From Desulfosediminicola ganghwensis (lineage in GTDB: Bacteria; Desulfobacterota; Desulfobulbia; Desulfobulbales; Desulfocapsaceae), in assembly GCF_005116675.2 (NCBI RefSeq), contig NZ_CP050699.1:2627001-2691000 (forward strand): DNA of 64,000 nt, read 5' to 3'. The position numbers and the translations under genes were made by a program. Within the stretch, counting starts at the first letter, position 1. Each line of letters begins with the position of its first letter. Under the pieces are notes generated by a model that saw nothing but the letters and a program-made list of their open reading frames with translations, was not told the origin of the DNA and did not search any database. This document shows, piece by piece, positions 1 through 9,014 of the stretch.

Positions 1-228
1 TTCATCAAGCAGGGATTGTATGGTGGTGCGACTGTCGACTTTTTTGCCATGGGCAAGCTTGCGGGGGAGAAAGTTGCGAGAATCTTGAGCGGAGTGGAAG
101 CCGGTGTGCTGCCCATCGAAGATGCACCAAGAGTGGCGCTGGTCTTCAACCTTCAACGGGCTGAATCGCTTGGTTTGGAGATTCCTTCAGATATCCTGAT
201 GGCGGCGGACGAGGTATTCAGAAAGTGA
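1..228 (+). CDS. ABC-type substrate-binding protein, C-terminal part (truncated by window edge)
   Basis: The frame is open from base 1 and ends at a TGA at 226-228, so only the last 75 residues are visible. The tail resembles the C-terminal lobe of the TrpX/ABC_sub_bind family (PF04392), periplasmic binding proteins: a Gly-Gly-Ala patch, an FFAMGK segment, and a closing stretch describing a predicted strand and helix ending in ADEVFRK. The signal peptide and ligand-binding lobe lie outside the window. Its stop overlaps the GTG start of the downstream sensor kinase, so the two are probably translationally coupled. I infer that the binding protein presents a ligand to the kinase or belongs to the same import/sensing unit. 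The family call is fairly likely; the ligand is unknown. Confidence 0.6.
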   Translation, partial: FIKQGLYGGATVDFFAMGKLAGEKVARILSGVEAGVLPIEDAPRVALVFNLQRAESLGLEIPSDILMAADEVFRK

Positions 229-3194
229 TACGAGAATTGCAATCCTCTGGATTGGGCTCCAGAAAAGCGTCAACCCTGGTCACATGGACAATTATCGGTC
301 TGGTAATCGTCTCTATTGTCGCTGTCTACGGGATTCTGTATTTCAGTTTTGCAAAAAGTCTCACCAGTGAGTTCGAAGACCGGGTTGCTGCAGAGGCAGG
401 CAAGGCCGGGCTTGCTATCGATAATCGTCTCAACAGGGTCAAGACCCGTTTAAAAGCTCTGTCGCTTGATAATACCGTGCGCGTAACCCTGATGCTTGGA
501 GCCACCAGACAGCTGGATGAGTATCTGCGGGAAGTCTACTCATATGATAATGAACTGCATTTTGTTGTTCAGGACAATGACGGCAATACCTACAGGGCCT
601 TTGAGGAAAACTACTGTGCTGTACCCTTTAAAAAAGTTTTTACCAAACCTGCCGGCAGCTTCGGTATTGTAGATATTCTGGAAAAGGGCGAGGTGCTCAT
701 AAGCTATCATCTTCCGGTGATGCGACAGAGGAAAAAAATTGGTGCGGCGGCAGCGGTGTATCATCTGCAACGTGATATTTTTCTCAAAAATATCATCCAG
801 AATCTGAAGGACCAGCAGTTGGTCATGGTGAGAGACGGTGTGGTCTGGGATGCCCTGAATGGCAAGGTCACTGACTTTACAGTTCAGTCGATGCAGGGGG
901 CAGAGAACTTCATCGGGGCACATTATCTCGATGATGGTGACCATGTTGCGATGTCGATCAGCCATTTGCCGGGGCTGTTTTTCGTCTCCAGTCTTGATCA
1001 GCTGGAACAGGCCAAAGCAAAGGTCATCCTGAGTTTTTTGCTGACCGGGATAGCCCTGACGATAATTGCCCTCGTCGTCTCACGTTTACTGAGTTACATC
1101 CTGGTTCAGCCCATGCAGAAGCTCTCCTCGCTGGCGTTGAAGATCTCTGAAGGGAAGGGCGGGTTCTCAGAAGAGATCGGCCATACGGGTATCGTGGAAG
1201 TCGAGCAGTTGAAAGACTCTCTGAATCGGATGGTCAACTATCTCCAGCAGGCCAGGGAAAGTGAGCGTTATCAGACCCTTTTTGAGGGTGTAGCGGACAT
1301 GGTTTTTATCCACAACCTTCATGGGGAACTGGTTGAGTTAAACGGGGTGACGTTGAAAATGCTGGGTTACTCCCGCGAGACCCTGCTCAAGAAAAATTTC
1401 CGGGAACTGGTCCCCGAATCTGAGCGTGACGCCATTGATGAAACGTTCGGACAGATCCTTCCTCTTCAAAGTGAGTTGTTTTTTACCACCAGGCTGTTGG
1501 ATCAAAATAATTTGGCAATAGACGTGGAGTGTCATGCCAGGCGCATACAATATAACGGTCAGGATGTGGTGCTCAATGTGGTCAGGGATATTTCTGCCCG
1601 GGTCAGAGCGGTTAAGGCGCTGAACGAGTCGCAGCAGAGACTGCTGACTGTTATGGATAGTATTCATGCCACGATTTATGTCGCCGATCTCGATACCCAT
1701 GAAATTCTGTTCATGAACAGACAAATGAAGCAATCCTATGGTGAGAATTTAGAGGGCCGCAAATGCTACCAGGTCACCCGCCGCTTATCGGAGCCCTGTA
1801 AGCACTGTACCAGCAGTGCCCTGAGAAAAATGCACGATGATGGTAAACGGGAAATTATCTGGGAGGGGCAGAACCCGATAAGCAACATCTGGTATGTCAA
1901 TTATGACCGCATCGTCAACTGGATTGATGGACGTGAAGTGAAGATGCAGATTTCATTTAACATTACGCAAATGAAAGAGCTTGAAATCAAGCGTGCACAG
2001 GCTGAACAGCAACTGCGTCGCAGCCAGAAGATGGAGGCAATCGGTGCTGTTGCCGGTGGTGTGGCCCATGACCTGAATAATATTCTCACAGGCGTGGTGA
2101 GTTATCCTGATTTGCTACTGATGGATATGCCCGAAGACAGCCCCATGCGCAGCGTGGTAATGACTATTCGGGAGACAGGGCTGAAGGCTGCGGCAATTGT
2201 TCAGGACCTGCTGACACTCTCCAGGCGAAGTGTGGTACGAAATAAGGTTGTCAACATCAATGACATCATCAGGAATTATCTGAATAGCCCTGAACATCAA
2301 AATCTGCTTCAGGAGTTTTCAGAGGTCAGGATTGAACTTGATCTGAAGCCGGATTTGCTGAACATTCTGGGTTCTACAGTTCATCTTGCCAAAACGGTAA
2401 TGAACCTCATCTTTAACGCCGCGGAGGCGATTGAAGGGCCAGGGACAATCAGCATTTCCACTCACATGGAGACAATCAACGGTAGGAGCCTTTCGTCAAC
2501 AGTTGAGCCCGGCGAATATGTAGTGCTTGTTGTCTCGGATGATGGCTGCGGTATTGATAAGGATGACAAAGAACGAATATTTGAACCGTTTTTCAGCAAA
2601 AAAACGATGGGCAGAAGCGGAACCGGGCTCGGTATGGCAGTGGTGTGGGGGACTGTAGAGGATCATGAGGGCCATATCGACCTGACTTCCACTCCGGGCG
2701 ACGGTTCGACCTTTACCCTCTACTTTCCTGTGACCAGAAAAGAACTGTTACAGGAGCAGCTCCTTGTAGCGCGGGAAGAGTTTACCGGTAAAGGTGAAAC
2801 CATCCTGGTGGTGGACGACCTGCTGGAGCAGAGGGAGATCGTTTCCATGATGTTTTCCCAACTTGGCTATACTGTGAAAACCGCCGGCAGCGGAGAAGAG
2901 GCGATAGAATATCTGCAGACCAGCAAGGTTGATCTGGTAATGCTGGATATGATAATGGAAAATGGTTTGAATGGCTTGGAAACCTATCGTGAGATCCTTA
3001 AACTCCACCCGTTCCAGAAAGCGATAGTCGCCAGCGGTTACACAGAAACCGATCAGGTGAAAGAGGTCATTCGCCTGGGTGCTGGCTGTTATATCAGGAA
3101 ACCGTATCTTTTTGAGGAGATTGCCTCGGCGGTAAAAGCGGAACTGGCCAAGGAGTCGTCGGAACTGTTGTTGAGTTCAGGTGAGGTGAATTAG
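225..3194 (+). CDS. Hybrid sensor histidine kinase (sensor-HAMP-PAS-PAS-HK-receiver)
   Basis: A 989-residue membrane kinase. A first membrane segment (about residues 18-42) and a second (about 266-290) bracket a roughly 220-residue extracytoplasmic sensor region. A HAMP-like linker follows, then two PAS-like domains (from about 345 and 466); the second contains a cluster of cysteines (GRKC, then EPCKHC) that could bind metal or a redox group. The kinase core has the phospho-acceptor histidine at residue 615 in AHDLNN, an N-box NLIFNAAEAI, and ATP-lid glycine motifs DDGCGI and GTGLGM. A C-terminal receiver carries Asp908. The start is a GTG overlapping the stop of the upstream binding-protein gene (GTGA). 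No DNA-binding output domain is present, so output must pass through another protein. The stop is TAG. Confidence 0.9.
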   Translation: MIRELQSSGLGSRKASTLVTWTIIGLVIVSIVAVYGILYFSFAKSLTSEFEDRVAAEAGKAGLAIDNRLNRVKTRLKALSLDNTVRVTLMLGATRQLDEYLREVYSYDNELHFVVQDNDGNTYRAFEENYCAVPFKKVFTKPAGSFGIVDILEKGEVLISYHLPVMRQRKKIGAAAAVYHLQRDIFLKNIIQNLKDQQLVMVRDGVVWDALNGKVTDFTVQSMQGAENFIGAHYLDDGDHVAMSISHLPGLFFVSSLDQLEQAKAKVILSFLLTGIALTIIALVVSRLLSYILVQPMQKLSSLALKISEGKGGFSEEIGHTGIVEVEQLKDSLNRMVNYLQQARESERYQTLFEGVADMVFIHNLHGELVELNGVTLKMLGYSRETLLKKNFRELVPESERDAIDETFGQILPLQSELFFTTRLLDQNNLAIDVECHARRIQYNGQDVVLNVVRDISARVRAVKALNESQQRLLTVMDSIHATIYVADLDTHEILFMNRQMKQSYGENLEGRKCYQVTRRLSEPCKHCTSSALRKMHDDGKREIIWEGQNPISNIWYVNYDRIVNWIDGREVKMQISFNITQMKELEIKRAQAEQQLRRSQKMEAIGAVAGGVAHDLNNILTGVVSYPDLLLMDMPEDSPMRSVVMTIRETGLKAAAIVQDLLTLSRRSVVRNKVVNINDIIRNYLNSPEHQNLLQEFSEVRIELDLKPDLLNILGSTVHLAKTVMNLIFNAAEAIEGPGTISISTHMETINGRSLSSTVEPGEYVVLVVSDDGCGIDKDDKERIFEPFFSKKTMGRSGTGLGMAVVWGTVEDHEGHIDLTSTPGDGSTFTLYFPVTRKELLQEQLLVAREEFTGKGETILVVDDLLEQREIVSMMFSQLGYTVKTAGSGEEAIEYLQTSKVDLVMLDMIMENGLNGLETYREILKLHPFQKAIVASGYTETDQVKEVIRLGAGCYIRKPYLFEEIASAVKAELAKESSELLLSSGEVN

Positions 3195-3221
3195 CCCCGA
3201 ATATCTCATGAGAAACCCAGG
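3195..3221. repeat. Short palindromic element of the CTCATGAG repeat family
   Basis: The 27 bases after the kinase stop form an imperfect palindrome centred on CTCATGAG, with CCCCGAAT on the left and CCCAGG on the right. It looks like the two terminal repeats of the larger elements at 15139-15242, 51772-51912 and 55073-55292 joined without an interior. It lies between two convergent gene ends, where it could act as a bidirectional 3' hairpin. Confidence 0.4.
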
Positions 3222-3581
3222 TTAGCATTCACGGGTCTGGTAAAGAACCCAGATCGAATATGCTCCGAAGGCTGTGCCGAACGGGATATTGGTAAGGTTC
3301 AGGAGCGAAAATATCCACAACAGACTTCTTGCCCAACGCGTATTTATGGTAAAACCGCGCGCGACAAGGATATGCAGTACCCCGAAGAGTACCAGCGGGA
3401 TAAGCACCACCGCACCGGTGGGCGAAGCCGCAGTTGCAGATGCAAAACCAGAATTGCCTTGATTGAAGAAGGCGGTTGTTCCCATCACCAGAAAAGCGAC
3501 AGCACCGATCAGGTAAAGAACACCAAGAACTTTCAGGATAAAACAGACTATGCGTACATGCTTTCCGGCATTGGCCGCCAT
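3222..3581 (-). CDS. Small integral membrane protein of unknown function
   Basis: A 119-residue protein with three or four predicted hydrophobic segments (about residues 12-36, 55-75 and 83-110) and little else. The ATG at 3579-3581 is preceded on the minus strand by GGAG at normal spacing, which supports the start. The short loop between the first two segments is rich in Gly, Asn, Ala and Ser. I do not recognise the family. It converges with the upstream hybrid kinase and shares no obvious operon with the YeiH-type transporter, from which it is separated by about 160 bases. The hydrophobic pattern and ribosome site make it likely to be real, but no function can be assigned. Confidence 0.65.
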   Translation of the reverse strand: MAANAGKHVRIVCFILKVLGVLYLIGAVAFLVMGTTAFFNQGNSGFASATAASPTGAVVLIPLVLFGVLHILVARGFTINTRWARSLLWIFSLLNLTNIPFGTAFGAYSIWVLYQTREC

Positions 3582-3742
3582 CTGATCTCCATTGGCCGAA
3601 AATATTGGCGGGCCGATTCTGTTACGGCCTCCCTTAATTTGTACCTACTGCAATTCTATGTAAAAAAGTTTCTTTCTTGCAAACAATTCCTTCCGTATTG
3701 CGGTTCTCAGGGTTGTAACTCAATTTTTGTGGGATATTCTGC

Positions 3743-4786
3743 CTAAAGCCAGTTGGTGAAGAACATCGTTGCCAGGTAACCGAAGCCGAATAACCAGACA
3801 AAAAGGATAGCAGCCAGATAAATAGGGGCAGGACCGACTTTTTTGAGTTTGCTGAAGCTGGTCTCCATGCCCAGGGCACACATGGTCATGGTGAGCAGGA
3901 ATATATCCAGATTATTGATGAAATCAACCATTCTTACCGACAGCAGGTTGAGTGAGTTAAAGCCCACAACGGCGAGAAATATCACGGCGAACCAGGGAAT
4001 TGCAAAACCTGTACTGCCATCTTGAGCGTTGGCGTTTTTTCTGGTGAAAATCAGGCCAACGATAATCAACACCGGTGCCAACATGAGCACCCGGATCATC
4101 TTGGTAATGATAGCGTTACTGCCTGCCGTGGTCGAGATATCACTTCCAGCCGCTACTGCATGGGCTACCTCATGGATTGTGCCACCGACAAACATTCCGT
4201 AGGTCTTTTCGTCCATCCCCAGCAGCCCGCTTTTGTAGAGAAATGGCATCAGAAACATGGCTATGGTGCCGAAAACAACAACTGTAGCCACTGCAATACC
4301 ACTCTTATGGGATTTGGATTTCAATACCGGCTCAGCCGCAAGGATCGCTGCAGCCCCACAGATCGAACTGCCGATGGTGGTGAGAAAAGCGGTGTCCCTA
4401 TCCATCTTGAGCAGGCGAGTACCGGTGAAATAACCGAGCAGCAGCGTGGAAACAATCATGGTGCCTGAAAGGGCTATGCCTGGAAGACCTACGGCAAGGA
4501 TGTCCTGAAAAGTAAGGCGGAACCCATACAACACAATGGCAAAACGAAGGAGAGGTCTGGTGGAAAAGGTGATTCCTGGCAGCCAGGTGGTTGGCATATG
4601 TGAGCGCAGGGTATTCCCGTAGGCGGTCCCGAGCAGAATGCCGATGATCAGGGGACTGAGACCAAGGGTGATTATCAGTGAATGTTGTGAAATAAGGGTT
4701 GCTGACATGGCGAAAAGGGCCACAAACCACAACCCGTTCAACGTCTGTGCCGAAGGGAGTTGTGATGATCGTAGTGATAACTGCAT
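3743..4786 (-). CDS. yeiH: YeiH/UPF0324 family putative sulfate exporter
   Basis: A 347-residue polytopic membrane protein with about ten hydrophobic segments and the family's conserved GSSICGAAAI and GGTIHEVAHAVAAG segments. Members of this family (UPF0324, PF03601) are annotated as putative sulfate exporters, though biochemical proof is thin. Length matches the family. It is divergent from a LysR regulator gene (start 4917), the same arrangement as yeiE-yeiH in Escherichia coli, so the regulator probably controls it. In a sulfate reducer an anion or sulfur-oxyanion role would be sensible, but this is inference. The stop codon is TAG. Confidence 0.85.
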   Translation of the reverse strand: MQLSLRSSQLPSAQTLNGLWFVALFAMSATLISQHSLIITLGLSPLIIGILLGTAYGNTLRSHMPTTWLPGITFSTRPLLRFAIVLYGFRLTFQDILAVGLPGIALSGTMIVSTLLLGYFTGTRLLKMDRDTAFLTTIGSSICGAAAILAAEPVLKSKSHKSGIAVATVVVFGTIAMFLMPFLYKSGLLGMDEKTYGMFVGGTIHEVAHAVAAGSDISTTAGSNAIITKMIRVLMLAPVLIIVGLIFTRKNANAQDGSTGFAIPWFAVIFLAVVGFNSLNLLSVRMVDFINNLDIFLLTMTMCALGMETSFSKLKKVGPAPIYLAAILFVWLFGFGYLATMFFTNWL

Positions 4787-4853
4787 GATAGTACTCCATG
4801 GTTATTGAAATGTTGACCGCAATATAGAGGAGGAGTATGGTTCAGTCAAATTG

Positions 4854-4868
4854 ATAGTTTTTTGCTAT
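4854..4868. promoter_or_regulatory. Candidate LysR-type operator
   Basis: An ATAG-N7-CTAT dyad lies in the 130-base divergent region between the YeiH-type gene and the LysR gene. This fits the T-N11-A box bound by LysR proteins. It is the only clear dyad I see there. Assignment rests on position and motif only. Confidence 0.35.
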
Positions 4869-4916
4869 TGGCTAAAATGAATTTAATCAAGCCGATTCTC
4901 TTATAAGGTGGCATAT

Positions 4917-5834
4917 ATGGATATCACTCTCAGGCAGGCGGAATTGTTTCTGGCTCTGGTACGCACCGGTAAAATCCAGAGTGTGGCGCATGAATTCTAT
5001 CTGACACAATCGGCTGTTTCCACAGCCATCAAGCGATTTGAAGAGGCGGTAGGGGTTCCGCTTTTCGATAGGGCTCATAAGAAGATAACCGTGAACAGCA
5101 ATGGTCAGGTACTGGCAGAAGAGTTGACACCGGTGTTGAAGCGATTCCAAGATGTCACCTTGATGTTTAAAACCGATTGCATCTCGGGCAGACTCGAAAT
5201 CGGTGCCAGCCAGACAATGGCAGATTATCTCTTCCCCCAGATGCTGTATGATTTTCAGCTTCGTCACCCTAAGGCACTGATCTCAATTAAAACCGGTAAC
5301 TCCAGTGAGGTGGTTCACGAGGTGGAAGCTGGAATGGTGCCAGTCGGTTTTATTGAAGGAGAGGTGTTGAGCAGGACTTTAGATATCACCCGTATTGGTT
5401 CTGAAGAATTGGTGGTGGTTACTTCAGACAAAGAATTCGCAGGGGCAAAACAGTATACTATCGACGAACTGCTTGATTACCGCTGGGTTTTGCGTGAGAG
5501 CGGCTCAGGAACGAGAGAGGCCTTTTTACATCAGCTCAAGGAAAAGGGACAGCAGCTGAATCTCTTTATGGAACTGGATCAGATAGAATCGATCAAGAAC
5601 GTCTTACGCAACCCCGGCACCCTGAGTTGTCTCTCCCAGCATGCGGTAATGCGGGAAATGGCGCGTGGGGCGCTGTATCCTGTACAGGTCTCAGGGCAAC
5701 GTTTTATGCGGAATTTATACCGGGTGATGCATCCTCGACAGTCGGTAACGCTTTTGATGCAAGCAGTTTTCGAAGAGGTGGAGGCGGCAATTACAGGAAC
5801 CGGGCACATGTCGGTTGATAGTGAAAAATCATAA
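4917..5834 (+). CDS. LysR-family transcriptional regulator (YeiE-like)
   Basis: A 305-residue regulator. The N-terminal winged helix-turn-helix (about residues 1-60) contains the classical LysR signature, with QSAVSTAIKRFE as the recognition region and PLFDR after it. The C-terminal part is a periplasmic-binding-protein-like effector domain. I chose the ATG at 4917 because TAAGG lies about eight bases upstream; an in-frame GTG at 4908 overlaps that ribosome site. It is divergently paired with the YeiH-type transporter and most likely regulates it, by analogy with YeiE. A hairpin straddling the stop codon may terminate transcription. The effector is unknown. Confidence 0.85.
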   Translation: MDITLRQAELFLALVRTGKIQSVAHEFYLTQSAVSTAIKRFEEAVGVPLFDRAHKKITVNSNGQVLAEELTPVLKRFQDVTLMFKTDCISGRLEIGASQTMADYLFPQMLYDFQLRHPKALISIKTGNSSEVVHEVEAGMVPVGFIEGEVLSRTLDITRIGSEELVVVTSDKEFAGAKQYTIDELLDYRWVLRESGSGTREAFLHQLKEKGQQLNLFMELDQIESIKNVLRNPGTLSCLSQHAVMREMARGALYPVQVSGQRFMRNLYRVMHPRQSVTLLMQAVFEEVEAAITGTGHMSVDSEKS

Positions 5835-5861
5835 CACAATGTCACTAAGTGGTATTGTGTT
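5833..5861 (+). terminator. Hairpin at the 3' end of the LysR gene
   Basis: AACACAAT at 5833-5840 pairs with ATTGTGTT at 5854-5861, and the stem continues inward through GU pairs and CAC/GTG to a three-base loop. There is no clean T-tract, so termination is likely but unproven. Confidence 0.45.
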
Positions 5862-5974
5862 GATATTAAACGAAATATAATAGTTCGCTAACAGAAATAC
5901 GGTTCATTGCTGATGGTTGATAGAGGTTTTTGTTGAGACAAGTAAAACCACAAATCCATTCAGGAGAATAAACA

Positions 5975-7408
5975 ATGCAAGGAATCAAGAAAACCGTTGG
6001 CCTGTGTATGGTGGCTCTGTTCATTTCCGCACCGGCCATTGGCGCAGAGCAGCCCAAGTATGTCTTTTATATGATTGGTGATGGCCTCGGTGCTTCCCAA
6101 CGGCAGTTCAGCGAGTTTTTTGTTCGCGAGAAAGAGCAGGACAACAGTAAAGAGTTACTGATGAATACCTTTGAGGTGGCGGGTCTGAACAGTACCTATG
6201 CTGCCGATACCCTGATTACCGATTCTGCAGCTGCAGGCACCGCGCTCGCTTCCGGTGTCAAGACCAATAAAGGGGTTATCGGTAAGGATGCCAAAGGCAA
6301 TGATGTGAAAACCCTGGTTGAAGCTGCCGAGCTTGAGGGTATGGCAACCGGTATCATCACCACCACCCGCCTCACCCACGCTACTCCGGCTGCGTTCGCC
6401 GCACATAATATCTCCAGAAACAATGAGAACGAGATCGCCGAAGACTACCTGAAGAGTGGTGTGGACTTCCTGGCGGGAGGAGGTATCCGCCATTTCATTC
6501 CGAAAAGTATGAAGATCGAAAACGGTGATGCCATTGGCAAGACTATCAAGTCCAAGCGTAAAGATGAGAAAAATCTGGTAGCAGCCTTTCACCAGTCCGG
6601 CTATAGCACCTTCATCGGCATGGAAGGGGCCAAAGCATTCGGTGCGACTGATTTTACCAAGGAAGAAAAGGTGGTGGCGCTTTTCACGTACACCCACATG
6701 CCGTATGAGATTGAGCGAATAAACACGTACAGCGCGGTTCCATCACTGGCTGAGATGACTCAGGCCGGTATCGAGGTTCTGCAAAAGGATAACGATGGCT
6801 TTTTCATGATGGTTGAGGGCGGTCGTATTGACCACGCTGCCCATGCCAATGATCCCACCGGTGTTATCTACGATACCATTGCATTTGATGAAGCTATAAA
6901 GGTTGCCTATGATTTTTACCAGCAGCATCCGAAAGAGACCCTGATCGTCGTTGTTGGCGATCATGAGACCGGCGGCATGGGGCTTGGTATGGATTCAAAA
7001 GGATATAAGCTGGACATGAGCCAGTTGCTCGCCACCAGGATCAGCGTGGAGGATACTCTGGCCTATGGTAAAGGACAGTATAAAGGTGACAAGGCTGCAT
7101 ACCTCGCTTTTTTGAAAAATGAGTTTGGCCTCGACAACCTGAACGAGAGTGAGGCGGCCAGGCTTGAGCGGGCCATGACTGATGCCGATGCAGGGCAAAC
7201 CTCAGGCTATTACAAAGTGAATCCGGCGGCCCTTACTGCGGCGCACATCCTCTCCGAGCGCGCCAACATCAACTGGACCACCACTATCCATACCGCAACC
7301 ATGATTCCGATGTCTGCCACCGGTGTAGAGGCCCAGCGCTTTGCAGGCTTTAAGGATAACACTGAGATCGCCGATACCATGGCCGATTTGTTGAATTTCA
7401 CTCTGTAA
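5975..7408 (+). CDS. phoA: Alkaline phosphatase, PhoA type, periplasmic
   Basis: A 477-residue alkaline phosphatase that would hydrolyse phosphomonoesters in the periplasm. A signal peptide of about 24 residues ends at AIGA. The mature part begins with the metal-binding MIGDGLG (Asp36) and contains the nucleophile Ser84 in TDSAAAGTA. Further zinc/magnesium ligands are visible in RIDHAAH and GDHETGG. Length and motif order match the family. The ATG is preceded by an AGGAG ribosome site. A strong Rho-independent terminator follows at 7464-7492, so it is probably a single-gene unit. The PstSCAB genes elsewhere in the window point to the same phosphate-scavenging response, but I see no convincing Pho box directly upstream. 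Confidence 0.93.
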   Translation: MQGIKKTVGLCMVALFISAPAIGAEQPKYVFYMIGDGLGASQRQFSEFFVREKEQDNSKELLMNTFEVAGLNSTYAADTLITDSAAAGTALASGVKTNKGVIGKDAKGNDVKTLVEAAELEGMATGIITTTRLTHATPAAFAAHNISRNNENEIAEDYLKSGVDFLAGGGIRHFIPKSMKIENGDAIGKTIKSKRKDEKNLVAAFHQSGYSTFIGMEGAKAFGATDFTKEEKVVALFTYTHMPYEIERINTYSAVPSLAEMTQAGIEVLQKDNDGFFMMVEGGRIDHAAHANDPTGVIYDTIAFDEAIKVAYDFYQQHPKETLIVVVGDHETGGMGLGMDSKGYKLDMSQLLATRISVEDTLAYGKGQYKGDKAAYLAFLKNEFGLDNLNESEAARLERAMTDADAGQTSGYYKVNPAALTAAHILSERANINWTTTIHTATMIPMSATGVEAQRFAGFKDNTEIADTMADLLNFTL

Positions 7409-7463
7409 TGAGCCGTAGGCTGTTTTGATCACCCGGTTGTTCTGTTTGTATGCACTGGAAAAG

Positions 7464-7492
7464 GCCTGCTTCCAATCGGAGCGGGCTTTTTT
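7464..7492 (+). terminator. Rho-independent terminator of phoA
   Basis: GCCTGCT (7464-7470) pairs with AGCGGGC (7480-7486) around a nine-base loop and is followed directly by six T residues. It lies 55 bases after the phoA stop. Confidence 0.85.
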
Positions 7493-7515
7493 CGTTTTTC
7501 CTCTCTGGATGCAAT

Positions 7516-8706
7516 ATGTATAAAAAGCTTGGTTCACATCTGCTTCTGCTGGTTGTAATAGTATCTGTAATTGTTGCTTATTATTCATGGTCTGGTGTCT
7601 CTGTTCCAATGAATGCTGAGGTGGAGGAGGTGCGGGCAGAAGTTCTTCTTGTAGACAATTCGGAGGTTCGTTCTTCAGGTCTGTCCCACATCGGTTATCA
7701 GGAACTTGAGGTCACGCTGCTTGAAGGGAATTTCGCAGGAGAAAGTGTTTCAGCAACCAATAGTCTGGTAGGGCAGAGCGATATCGAGAACATATTTAAA
7801 CCAGGTGATGAGATTATCGTTGCTGTGATTTTGGAGGAGGGTGGCATTGCCCATGTCAAGGCAGTTGATCTCTACAGGCAGGATGCTCTTTTGCTGTTGT
7901 TTGGTATTTTTGTGTTGGCCCTCCTGTTGTATGCCGGAGTGGTCGGCATAAAGGCGCTGCTCTCCTTTATGTTCACTGTTCTCATCATCTGGGAAGTGCT
8001 GGTGCAGCGGATTCTGGCTGGTCACGACCCGCTTATGACGACAACTCTCACCCTGGTGCTTTTATCGGCGGTTATTATTTTTCTGGTAGCCGGGTTGAAC
8101 AGAAGAGGGGCCACTGCCTTTATCGGTACTATCTGCGGGCTCTGTGTCACCTTGTTGGTGACCTGGCTTTTCTGCAACAGGGTGGGGCTGTTTGGTATGA
8201 CCCAACCCTATGTGAACGCATTAGTTTTCAGCGGCTACTACCAGCTCGATATCAGAGAAATTTTCTATTCGGCGATTATTTTAGGAGCTTCCGGGGCGTG
8301 TATGGACATCGCTATGGATATTGCGGCTTCCATGGATGAGGTAAAGCTGAAAAAGCCTGAGATAACTGCCTGGGAACTGGTTCAATCAGGCTTCAATGTT
8401 GGTCGCCATGTAATCGGTACCATGGCAACCACCTTGTTGCTGGCGTACTCGGGTGGGTACCTGACTTTGCTGATGATTTTCCAGGTGAAAGAGCCAAGCA
8501 TCATGCGCATGCTGAATTTGAAGATCGTCGCAGCTGAGATTATGCGCACGCTGGTTGGTTCTATCGGTCTGGTGTTGGTCGCGCCAATCACGGCGTTGGT
8601 TGGGGGCCTGATTATTTCCGGATATTTTACCAAGAGGGTACGGCTTCTCTCTTCGGGTCGACAGGAGCATATTGCGTCGGAGTCCAGGGTGAACCACAAG
8701 ATCTAG
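7516..8706 (+). CDS. YibE/F-like multi-pass membrane protein
   Basis: A 396-residue protein with one N-terminal membrane anchor (about residues 5-25), an extracytoplasmic region of about 90 residues, then seven or so hydrophobic segments. The layout and the conserved GASGACMDIAMDIAASM segment match the YibE/F family (PF07907), a group with no established biochemical role. The ATG at 7516 was chosen because an upstream in-frame ATG at 7450 lies before the phoA terminator and would add residues encoded by that hairpin. The ribosome site is weak. It stands alone between phoA and the Moco riboswitch. The stop is TAG. Confidence 0.8.
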   Translation: MYKKLGSHLLLLVVIVSVIVAYYSWSGVSVPMNAEVEEVRAEVLLVDNSEVRSSGLSHIGYQELEVTLLEGNFAGESVSATNSLVGQSDIENIFKPGDEIIVAVILEEGGIAHVKAVDLYRQDALLLLFGIFVLALLLYAGVVGIKALLSFMFTVLIIWEVLVQRILAGHDPLMTTTLTLVLLSAVIIFLVAGLNRRGATAFIGTICGLCVTLLVTWLFCNRVGLFGMTQPYVNALVFSGYYQLDIREIFYSAIILGASGACMDIAMDIAASMDEVKLKKPEITAWELVQSGFNVGRHVIGTMATTLLLAYSGGYLTLLMIFQVKEPSIMRMLNLKIVAAEIMRTLVGSIGLVLVAPITALVGGLIISGYFTKRVRLLSSGRQEHIASESRVNHKI

Positions 8707-8815
8707 TCTTATAGGCAGCATGTTATATTTACAATTTGCTAACTGACTTGCGTTGATAACCTGGCTGTCAGATTAGGGGAGTATAACCTTTTCGTGAAAT
8801 TGTTCTGTACTGGCC

Positions 8816-8844
8816 TTGCAATGTCTTATCTTTTTATGTAAATG
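8816..8844 (+). promoter_or_regulatory. Possible promoter for the moaA leader
   Basis: TTGCAA (8816-8821) and TAAATG (8839-8844) are separated by 17 bases, upstream of the riboswitch. The -10 element is a weak match, so this is tentative. Confidence 0.3.
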
Positions 8845-8899
8845 TACTGCAGGTAAAGGCTATAGAGCGAGAGGCTCTGTAGAGCGCCTGAAATTACAT

Positions 8900-8998
8900 A
8901 TAACTCCGAGCTGAAAGGCCTAAATTTCCGTGCTTAAATGCGGAAGAACGGCCTGATGCCGATAGGGTTGCGTTGGAAACGATGTTGCCTTCCGAAAT
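8900..8998 (+). ncRNA. Moco (or tungsten cofactor) riboswitch upstream of moaA
   Basis: The leader just before moaA has the features I associate with the Moco RNA motif (RF01055): an ACTCCGAGC start, GAAAGGCC, a hairpin TTCCG/CGGAA, then GAAGAACGGCCTGATGCC, a GGTTGCGTTGGAAACG segment and TGCCTTCC near the end. AGGCC (8916-8920) can pair with GGCCT (8950-8954). The ribosome site of moaA (AAGGAG) starts six bases downstream, so cofactor binding could block translation. The class call is from memory of the consensus; a covariance-model search would settle it and separate Moco from Tuco types. Confidence 0.75.
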
Positions 8999-9014
8999 TT
9001 GAAAAGGAGTCTGC

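Noticed and set aside
6155-6697. Long antisense frame inside phoA, and similar antisense frames in moaA, pepT, fdhA and the ABC-F genes
   Set aside because: They lie opposite well-recognised genes, lack ribosome sites and show no family resemblance.
7450-8706. Longer start for the YibE/F-type protein at 7450
   Set aside because: It would place the first codons before and inside the phoA Rho-independent terminator; the ATG at 7516 avoids that.
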